The notes beneath the pieces are model-generated. The model saw only the letters and a program-made list of their open reading frames with translations, made no database searches and was not told where the DNA came from. Source: Podocnemis expansa (lineage: Eukaryota; Chordata; Testudines; Podocnemididae). Taken from it: a stretch of DNA of 64,000 nucleotides. Shown here piece by piece: positions 55,840 through 64,000 of the stretch (within the stretch, counting starts at the first letter, position 1; each line of letters opens with the position of its first letter). The DNA lies in NCBI GenBank assembly GCA_007922195.1, contig ML681994.1, positions 51,430,157-51,494,156 of the forward strand. The letters run 5' to 3'. Made by a program: the position numbers and the translations under genes.

Positions 55840-56498
55840 CAGTGGCGTCGCTGGCATGGGGCACGCTGGGGCACGTGCCCCTGGTCCCAACGCCAGTGCC
55901 CCGGATCTCCAGCCCAATTGGGCCGGGGATCCAGGGCCTGATCCCCAGCCGGCTGTAGCGGCCCCATCCCCGGCTGGGAATTCGGGGCCTGGCTGGCCTC
56001 CCGGCAGGCCCCACCCCTGGCCAAGGATAGGGCCAGGGGGAAGCCACACCACTGTGAGCGGCTAGACTGCGGCATGGCACGGCCAGAAGTGGCTGCTGGA
56101 GGCCAGGCCCATGCCCACGGTGGCAGGAGGCCAGGCCCCCAGTCCCCGGCCAGGGATGGGGCCACCGTAGCCACCAGCGGCCAGTTTCCAGATCCCCAGC
56201 AGGGGATTTGGGGCCCAGCTGGCCACCTGCGGCTGCAGCAGCTCCATCCCCAACCGGGGATTGGGGGCCTGGCCGCCCGCCGCCACAGGCACGGGCCCAG
56301 CCTCCAGTGGCCACTTCTGGCTGTGCCATGCCGTGGCCTAGCCGCTCGCGGTGGCGTGGCCTCCCCCTGGCCCTATCCCTAGCCAGGGGGCGGGACCTGC
56401 CCCTAGGGGCGGGGCTTCTCCCCAGGGGCATGGCCTGCCTCTGGGGGCGGGGACTGGGCCCATGCCCTGGGTCCATTGCCTCCCCAGCGACGCCTCTG
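55840..56498. mobile_element. hAT-like fold-back element, CAGTGGCGTCGCTG family, with 8-bp target duplication
   Basis: The 659-bp element has ends CAGTGGCGTCGCTGGCATGG and, inverted, CCCCAGCGACGCCTCTG. TCATCATC (55832-55839) and CCATCATC (56499-56506) match at seven of eight. Internal arms are inverted: GCGGCATGGCACGGCCAGAA near 56070 versus TTCTGGCTGTGCCATGCCG near 56315. Open frames up to 234 codons on both strands are proline/glycine/arginine-rich compositional artefacts. Confidence 0.85.
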
Positions 56499-56509
56499 CC
56501 ATCATCATT

Positions 56510-59165
56510 GTTCTGAAGATCATAAAAGATAAAGCTCATCTCACTTTTGACTTCAACATTTTTTATTTGAATTTTCCTTGTATTAAGTCAGGTTCCAGTC
56601 TTATCTCCTACTTGCTGAGTCAATTACCTTTCCTGCTGAAACAATTTTCTTTGGTTTCATGTTTTAAAATGTGTGATTTTACCAAAGCAACAGCCTTTGA
56701 CTTTGTAATAAGACCTTGTTGTGCTTTTATTTTTAAATTAATATACACATGGTACTCCTCCACTATAAAGAAATACAATTTAATAAAAGTTGGCTTGTTA
56801 AATTAGGGTACTGTGACTGTGAGCATCCAATGTTAATAGGATTTTTTAAATATCTTTATGAAGCCATGTAAATGCATATACATCGGGAAATTTTCTTTCC
56901 ATCAGAGGTAATATAAATGTGCAACTTTATAGGGCATGCTGTACAAAAAAGATTTCAAGCTCTCTTTCTTCTAAAAATGATCCTCCCAGTAGCATCGTAA
57001 GAGAAATATATATCTTACAGTAGTTAATCTAACTAAAATAGCTAGCTCACCTTGTTTTATTTTTAAAGCGGTCTTTGCAAAGCTAGCATCTTTATCTCCA
57101 ATGCTCTATCAGCTGAATAGGATGTAAAGTGGACTGATAAGAGCTAGAAATATAATTAAAATATAAAAAATTGAACTCTAATGCGGGTTGAATACTTGTA
57201 CCTTTGATGTGCCATTCTCAAATTACCAGTCTTCATTAGTTTTAGAGTCAGTGTCGTAATTCTCCACATAGGAACCCTGCCAATTAAGAAGTCATGGAAT
57301 AACCTGGTATCCAGTTTCCCACTAATGAATTCATAGACCTAATAACTTATTTCATCCATTTGCTTTCAAATAAACTGATGTAGAGAACACTCTAGCTTCA
57401 GATGTAGAAGGCAGCATTCTAAATAATGCAACATCTTATTGTAATTCACATTAAAGGAGAAATTTTATTTGAGGTTCTAGACTAGAACCTTCATGATAAT
57501 AACATCTATGAGAAGCATTTGTTTGCACATTTTCTTCCTTATGTTCCTATGAATCATCCTTATCATCCTAGCAACTTAGATCATCCTTATCATCCTAGCA
57601 ACCTGGAGAAGGACAACTTGTCTCACATAGCCTAATAAAAAAAGAGAGAGACCTTTACCATGAAGGCCATAATGGTTACTGCTGAACAAGATTCTCCCAA
57701 TCACTAACCTATGACTGTTCAAAACAAACTTATCAATCCTGACCCCAGCAGGGACATTTAGTCTTATATCAATTTAGATTTACTCATTTTGGAGTAACAA
57801 ATAAATTCTACATGAATGTCACTGAAATAGTCACAAGTCCACACATCAGGTGTTCATGCTATTCGGTAATTGCTATTTGCACTTATACAGCATCTTCTTT
57901 TCTGCTATAAATCACAAACTGTCAGCAAAGAGAAAAAAAATCTTGTGAAATTTTAATGGTGGCACTCTACCATGAAAGTAATACAAAATGGGCTTTTTTT
58001 CTAATTTTATACTGAAATGCTGCTTGGATTTGTATCTGTTATTTTTATCTAATATTTTTTTGTACACATTAATGTGCAACATCTGGAAAGCAATCCTTTT
58101 ACATTTGTATTACAGCCAAAGACATTCATATATAGATCCATATCTAGGAATTTGGCAAATATGAGGGTGGGCAAATAAAAAAGTAACAAAGCCGCCAAAA
58201 TGTAAAATATATAAAAATGTGAACAATATTTCTATCACAAATGCCTCGTCTAGATAACACTTGCCACTGGTATTTTGTACCTATACTTGAATATTTACAC
58301 AGTGAAGGACAATTGCTTTTCTCAGAAACATAGTTTGGGTAGTATATGCTAAGCAATATTATTATTTGGGTACATTTTGAACTGACTGCTAAGCATACCT
58401 AGGGGAAAAAACTAAAAGCATCCTGATGAGCATTTTCTTTAAACTGGTCTCTGGAGCTTTGTTTTGGTGGTAAATTGATGCTCTTATCTCAACCTACTGA
58501 AGTCTATGCAAAATTTGATCTTAATGCATGAAGAAGCTAAAGTTACTGTATTAATGACTCAGAATAACAAAGAAACAAGCAAATGATATGGTTTCAACAG
58601 GTGCAGCAATGTTAAGCTTTTCCACTACTTAAAGGATGATAATGAACACAAAGACATAAGCCTCATGGGATCAAGTTATTTCTTCAGCATTTTTAAATGT
58701 TTCTTTTAAGGGTTTTGATTACATTCAACACAGTGATATCTAAGAGCCTAACTGTTAGTCCAACTTTTCAAAGAGTTATTTATTGGTTTCCAGATTGAAT
58801 GTAAATTGTTGATGTTAACCTATAAAGCCCTAAGGACTAGATTTTTCAGCACCTAAGATACAGCTAAGTTTCTGGAAGAGTTCAAAAGTATATAAGAAGA
58901 ACTGGTTTGGAACTTTCTGACAAAATATATTTGCACTGAAAATCCAATTTGTCAAACCTGAATATTTTTGCAAAAACATATCAGTTTTGAAGAAACTCTT
59001 TCAGGTCTAGGATGGAATTTCTGGTCCAAAAAGCATATGTGTCCAGAATAGCCAGATGCCAGATGGTTAGGGTATTCCCTTGAGGTGTAACAGACTCATT
59101 ACTGACTGATTTAGAGCAGAAACTTGAAATTAAATCTTCCATGCCCTAGATATGCGCCTGAATCT
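56510..59165. other. No recognised gene
   Basis: AT-rich. A 27-bp tandem duplication lies at 57553-57606. A short SINE-like phrase occurs at 59060-59105 (AGATGGTTAGGGTATTCCC). Confidence 0.45.
57553..57606. repeat. 27-bp tandem duplication
   Basis: Two copies of a unit starting ATCATCCTTATCATCCTAGC, the second with one or two substitutions. Confidence 0.85.
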
Positions 59166-59169
59166 CCAA

Positions 59170-60197
59170 GGCTATGTCCACAAACACATAGCAACATTGA
59201 TTCCAGTTGAATTGATTTAAGCTGAATTGACATAAAATCATTATATCGATTCATGCTAAATCGATTCAACAGGTCCAGACCAAAAAAAACCAAATTGAAC
59301 TAGCAGGTCCGGACACAGGACTTGCAAGTCCAATTTGGGAGAGGGGCACCCTGGGAGGTGTGGCAACATGGCCTCCTGGCAGGGCCATGTTGCCACCCAA
59401 TCTCCTGCCTGGTTCTCCCAAGGAGAGCCAGTGGCAAGGGAAAAAAGCTCCGAAGGGAGGGATTGCAGGGGTCCCTGCATCCCCTGCCGCTTCCAGAGTG
59501 GCGGGGGAGGGATCGTGGGGCACCCCACATCCCTTGCCTGGCCAGGCGGCAGGGGAATGGACTGTGGGGCACCTCTTACCCCCTGTCACTGGCCGGGCAG
59601 CAGGGAGTGGATTGCAGCGCGCCCCTTATCCCCTGCCTCTGGCCAGGCGGTGGTGGAGGGATGCCCCTGCGCCCAAGCATCCCCTGCCCTTGGTTGCACA
59701 GCAGGGGCAGCGATTCTCAGGGTCAAGGGTGGGGGATGCCAGGCTCAGGGGCATCCATCCCCTGCCACCCAGCCAGCGGCGGGGTTTAAGGGGTGCCTAG
59801 AGATCCATCCACCCCCCCCCCACTCAGCCAGCAGCAGGGAATAAGAGGTCCCCGGCAATCCCGGTCCCCCCTTCCTCCTTCCCCTATTCCAGGGTGCTGA
59901 GGTGGTGGGCCTTCCTTCCAGGGCGCCATGCACCGTGGGAGGAAGGTCAAATCCATTTAATCGAAACAATGTTGTTTCGAAACAATGTGTCCGAATGGCA
60001 TTGTTTTGAAAAAAACATTTTGATTCAACGGCTCTTTTGATTACCTAGTAGGTTTTAACATTTCAATTCAACTTTTTGCTGTTTCCATATGATGGAGCTT
60101 GTCACATCAAAATAGCAAAATGTTGTCTGTACCTAATTTTCTTTAAAGCGAAACAACCAGCCTTGTTTCTCTTTAAAGCCTATGTGTGGACATACCT
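59170..60197. mobile_element. Family A element, copy 6, long form with GC-rich interior
   Basis: The ends are GGCTATGTCCACAAACAC and, inverted, ATGTGTGGACATACCT. Edge trinucleotides CAA/TAA agree at two of three. Family A words flank a 0.6-kb GC-rich core (59330-59945) with repeated GGGGCACC, CCCCTGCC and GGCCGGGCAGCAGGG phrases at about 60-bp intervals. The frames of 90-169 codons here are compositional. The sequence GTCCGGACACAGGACTTGC is the family A landmark next to the core. Confidence 0.78.
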
Positions 60198-60830
60198 TAA
60201 ATTATTGGGTGTTGTGGGGTGGGTCTTTTTCTCACATACATTTTTTTGGAGAGTCTGTCTTTCATTCCAAAGAACAACAAAGTCAAATTCCAAACCCCCA
60301 ACTTTCTGAGTGAAGTAGAAACATCATTTTCTCTTCAGTTCTAGTCCCATCGCTTGAATTTTGGAGTCAGGTACTTAGACACTTTTGAAAATTGAACGAA
60401 GTATATTTTTAAGTGCCTATAAAAATAAAAAAAAATCAGGACTTAAATGCCTTGGGATATTCAGACTTGAGGGACTGTTTCTCTCTTTGTGCCATAACAT
60501 TACCACTATGATCAGTACAGGTCCTCATAGTGGTGTCACCTTCATTGAAAAGAGCCCAAGAAGAAGATACAGAATTTTCAGTGATGGCTTTCAGCTCTGA
60601 ATTTTGCTCCTCTCTAAGGTGAGATACAGTCATGGTTTGCTGACTGTGACGGCAAACTGAAAGGCACATTTATTTGAGCAGGCTTCTGCAGAGGTGTTTT
60701 AATGAGGAGCAGATTTGTGGGCGAGGCAAAATTTTGTGTTCTGCTGGCTGTTGAGTTTTGTCTCTTTTTGTTATTATTTTGAAGGGGTGCCTAGAGCTTG
60801 TATAGATGCCCCTTTCTATACTTTTGTGCT

Positions 60831-60831
60831 A

Positions 60832-60887
<56 letters not shown>

Positions 60888-60897
60888 NNNNNNNNNN

Positions 60898-60944
<47 letters not shown>
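60831..60944. repeat. (AAAG)n microsatellite with a 10-N gap
   Basis: Uninterrupted AAAG units on both sides of ten Ns (60888-60897). The true repeat number is unknown. Confidence 0.95.
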
Positions 60945-61018
60945 CTCTATTTTCCTGTTTTATTCTGATAGAAAAGACTGGTTTTCTGAAGCTTGAGTTG
61001 ACATGTTGTTATAAATAG

Positions 61019-61501
61019 CAGTGGTTTTCAACCAGCGTGCTGTAGCACACTGGTATGCCGTAAGAACTGTCCAAGTGCGCTGTGAAATTGTGTACAAAAG
61101 TAATGAAAATCAATACAAAACAAACATCGTTTCATCATTAAAAATATTCTATCCAGCCAGGATTACAACTCTTAAAACTCATGAAAATTAATTATCAAAT
61201 TAAAAGTGAGGTATCAGTCTTTCAGTTCCAAAATGTGAACATTCTAAATGCAGGTGGCCAAAGGCTGAAATTGAGATGATGTGTATTTTTTTCTGATGGA
61301 TTTGAAACATTAATACATCTGATCCTTCTTTAAGTTGTTGTATACACTATGCTGCAAACCATTTTAGCAAGACTGTAATCGTAGTAAATGTAAGAAATGT
61401 GACATTTATGAGCAATCAATTACGCTGAAAAAAATTATGTGGTGTAGAATTGTTTATCTCACTGAAGTATGCTGTGTTAATGAAAAGGTTCGGAACCACT
61501 G
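61019..61501. mobile_element. hAT-like element, CAGTGGTTTTCAACC ends
   Basis: The 483-bp element has ends CAGTGGTTTTCAACCAG and, inverted, GGTTCGGAACCACTG. Inside near the left end are GTGCTGTAGCACACTGG and TGCGCTGTGAAATTG, typical of this hAT family. Flanks ATAAATAG/AATTATAG agree at only five of eight, so the duplication is weak. AT-rich, with no transposase. Confidence 0.75.
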
Positions 61502-61564
61502 AATTATAGTTTATAAAACACATTAGAAGCATGAAAATGGTAGTTTTTACTATGAGAGAGTAAT

Positions 61565-62385
61565 GAAGTTGTGCGGCCTCCCTCCAAACAGTTGGAAGAG
61601 GAGTGAGTGAGCCACCCTATCCACGTAGGAGGAGACAGGTCAACCTCACCCTCCTACTGGGAGCAGGTGGGCACAACAGGAAATATAAAAGGCTGGGCTT
61701 TTAGCTTAGCTGAGAAGGAACTGCTGAGGGGGAAGAACATTTCTTCCTCAATGCTGGAGGTTGAGCCCAACAGTTGTATCCTTGCAGAGCTGCTGGCTCC
61801 CTGGGACCTGAAAGAGTTGCTGGAGCTGCCAGCCATCTGTGATCTGGAGATGCAGATGGATGTTAGGATTCCCATTGGCAATTTGCCCTATGGAGACTGA
61901 TGGCAATATTGAGGCCAACGTACTTGTGGGAAGGAGCCAAGGGGAACCATACAAATGTCTATTTGTGTAGTGGCCCACAGTCAGGTCAGCAAGTTTCAGC
62001 TGGAGCCCTGATGACCCCATAGTGGAGCACCTCACTCCTGTCAGTGCCCTGGAATGGGATGCGGTGGAGTCAGGAGACCATACATCCCATTTCCCCCTTA
62101 ACACCCCAATGCTAGGATGATAACCTCACCCTAGTCTGTGAACCCTTACTGGGATTTAGGCTGCTTGTTCATCCCCTGAGGGCCTGGGCTTTAGACTGCA
62201 CTGTTGCCTCACTATGCCTGAGGACTGGGGCCAATAGACTGTCTGCATGTCTGCCCTCCCTGAGGGTTGGGCAATAGACTTCTGCTACTCAGCTGATTGG
62301 CTAATTCCCCCCGCCAAGAGTGAGTGAATGAGTCCTCCCTCTGACCTAGTGGGTGAGGAGTGACCAGCATCCCTTTACAGAGAGC
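61565..62385 (+). mobile_element. Possible LTR-retrotransposon LTR fragment
   Basis: It contains a TATA-like AATATAAAAGGCTGGGC at about 61681 followed by an adenine/guanine-rich leader, then GC-balanced non-coding sequence with repeated GAGGACTGGGGCCAATAGAC and GAGGGTTGGGCAATAGACT phrases near 62220 and 62265. These resemble turtle Gypsy-type LTRs in style. No TG...CA ends, primer-binding site or flanking duplication was established. A 97-codon frame at 61607-61900 has no domain. Confidence 0.35.
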
Positions 62386-62560
62386 TTGCACAAATTAACA
62401 CATCGTCTATTGGGACAGAACATTAGCCCTGCTATAGCTGCTTCATACTACTCCAGCAGCATAAAGCAGGTTTAGTGCTGGTGTAGCTTTCTCGCCACCA
62501 CTCACAGTGTAACAAGTGTGATCCGACAGGAGTCTGACTAGTGTCTATCTATGTCTCAAT

Positions 62561-62969
62561 GGCTGTATTCATACAGCATTTTTGTTTCGAAACAACAAGG
62601 TTGTTTCGAAACAACAAAAACCATGTTCACACGATGCACAGTTGTTTTGAAACAAGTGAAACCCCATTTGGGGGCAAAACAACCTTGTTTTGAAAATAGG
62701 TCGCGGCAGGTTTTGGGGCAGCCCAGGCTTTAAGCCAGCGGGGATCAGTGCTGGGCTGCGCTGAACCCCGTCGGTGCCTGCAGCCCCCTCCCCAAGCGAA
62801 ATAGCATGTTCACACTGTGAACTTGCTATTTCATTTCCCGTCTTTTTCCTTATTTCAAAGTAACTTCTTGTTAATTCGGCATAAGTTATTTCAAAATAAG
62901 GTGTTATTTCGATATAAGTTGTTTCGAAATGACTTGTATCAAAATAACCCCCTGTGTGTGAACACAGAC
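62561..62969. mobile_element. Family A element, copy 7 (complete)
   Basis: The ends are GGCTGTATTCATACAGCA and, inverted, CTGTGTGTGAACACAGAC, flanked by AAT on both sides (62558-62560 and 62970-62972). GTTTCGAAAC words fill the left. A short GC remnant at 62700-62795 (GTGCCTGCAGCCCCCTCCCC then AAGCGAAATAGCATG) matches the inner edge of the GC-rich core in the 16.8-kb copy, so this is an internal-deletion derivative of that long form. Confidence 0.85.
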
Positions 62970-62974
62970 AATGA

Positions 62975-64000
62975 GTTCTGGCTCCAAAACCTGCCTCATG
63001 AAGACATAGGATATAAGATCAGCACTATCAATTGCCATGATCCACAACCATCCTCAGAGAAAGCTCCATCAAGGTAACCACCTGACCAATTAATTTAAAA
63101 GACTCCCTAAACAGTTCACCTCAGTCCTGGAGAAACTGCAGCAGGATAATGCATACAGGACTGAGGTGAAATAGCCCTCCAAAACTCCTGGGAACAATGA
63201 GATATGCAGAAAGAGTCTGGCCTTAGAGGTAAAGACTACAAGCTATAGCTTCATCCAGTATAAATTGACATAATTCCATTATGCCAAAGGAGCTATGCTA
63301 ATATACACTAGCTGATGGTCTGACCCAATATTTCCTTTCTATTTCCAGACAGACATAACTTTTTCAAGAATGACTTTGTGGGAGATTGTTTGTTATAGTT
63401 GTGTGATGGAGCTCTTGGGTAGAATATTGCAAGCTGTGCAGTGTATATGGGTCACACAAACCAGGTCCTATAGGCTACCTTCACAAAGTTTGGCAATAGG
63501 TCAGCACCCAGTGCCTTCTTTGGAAATTTTGGGTTTTTCACAATAATTGGTTCTCCACTAGGAATTTCTCAAAAAAAATAAAAATGCCTCAGCAAGCTAC
63601 TGTGGTCAATCTGAATTTTCCCTCATTGACGGAAACAAAAACATCAGGATAGCAGGTCTGCTGCTTCAGGTCCTGCTGCTATGTCAAAGCCTAATGATGA
63701 CAGTGAAGGTGACTGAAGTGGGGCTAAAAATATTAATGCCCACAGGGAATGAGCTCAGTGCTTTCTCTGTGCCAGTCACTCTGGGAAAGTAGTTGCTGGC
63801 AGGAAGCTAACATCAGCACTTATAGATCTGAGAGCAGGAGCTGGTGATGGTGTGGCAGGTGGACTTGTCAGAATCTAATGAGACAATTAGGACTTTGTTA
63901 ATGCTACCTTGAGGGTAAAACACAGATCCAGCCATGGTAAAAGGGGAATAATGGACTGGGGAAATGGGATGCAGAGACAGGAAAGGATAATAGAGGCTCC
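62975..64000. other. No recognised feature
   Basis: Ordinary AT-rich DNA to the end of the window. No frames or repeat ends of note. Confidence 0.45.

Noticed and set aside
55814..56539. Overlapping 100-234-codon frames on both strands.
   Set aside because: They lie wholly inside a fold-back hAT-like element with target duplications and consist of Pro/Gly/Arg-rich low-complexity sequence.
59266..59969. GC-rich frames of 90-169 codons and a possible CpG island.
   Set aside because: They sit between the two ends of a family A element and contain short-period GC repeats; no domain or splice context.

Overview
This window looks like intergenic or deep intronic DNA from an amniote, most probably a turtle. 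The clues are CR1 LINE fragments, two Penelope-like element (PLE) tail families, a tRNA-Lys-type SINE head, MIR/CORE-type SINEs and many hAT-like miniature elements. All of these are repeat classes I know from turtle and crocodilian genomes. A softshell turtle is possible, but the sequence alone cannot settle the species. The base composition is AT-rich and punctuated by GC-rich transposon interiors. I could not support any host protein-coding exon. All the coding capacity I recognise belongs to mobile elements, and all of it is broken.

Layout. 0-7.8 kb: miniature elements, an intact-looking hAT element with an 8-bp target duplication (4.93-5.38 kb), and a 37-bp-arm hairpin at 5.55 kb. 7.9-10 kb: the 5' part of a CR1 LINE on the minus strand (PHD-like finger, SGNH/GDSL esterase, start of the endonuclease), preceded by tandem 5'-leader units. 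12.2-18.8 kb: a dense cluster of three related miniature families (called A, B and C here), including one insertion inside another and a 1.5-kb fold-back copy that carries a 400-N gap. 22.7-24.4 kb: a decayed PIF/Harbinger transposase on the minus strand, next to another family A copy. 26.4-36.3 kb: more A/C copies, hAT elements, MIR-type SINEs and an inverted PLE tail. 39-44.6 kb: a nested retroelement cluster in which CR1 copies are split by PLE insertions with 15-16-bp target duplications. 48.3 kb: a second PLE family, also an inverted dimer. 50-64 kb: hAT-like elements of several families, B and A copies, an (AAAG)n tract with a 10-N gap, and a possible LTR fragment.

Two things stand out. 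First, families A, B and C share ends resembling GGCTATGTCTACAC and have interiors built from repeated 14-bp palindromes centred on TCGA, with a different palindrome for each family. At least six copies are flanked by exact 3-bp duplications. This fits a PIF/Harbinger-like mover, and a Harbinger transposase fossil lies in the same window. Second, three of the five PLE tails are head-to-head inverted dimers. In one of them (43.5-43.7 kb) the axis of symmetry sits exactly in the loop of the hammerhead-type stem II, as expected if the cDNA folded at that hairpin and primed its own second strand.
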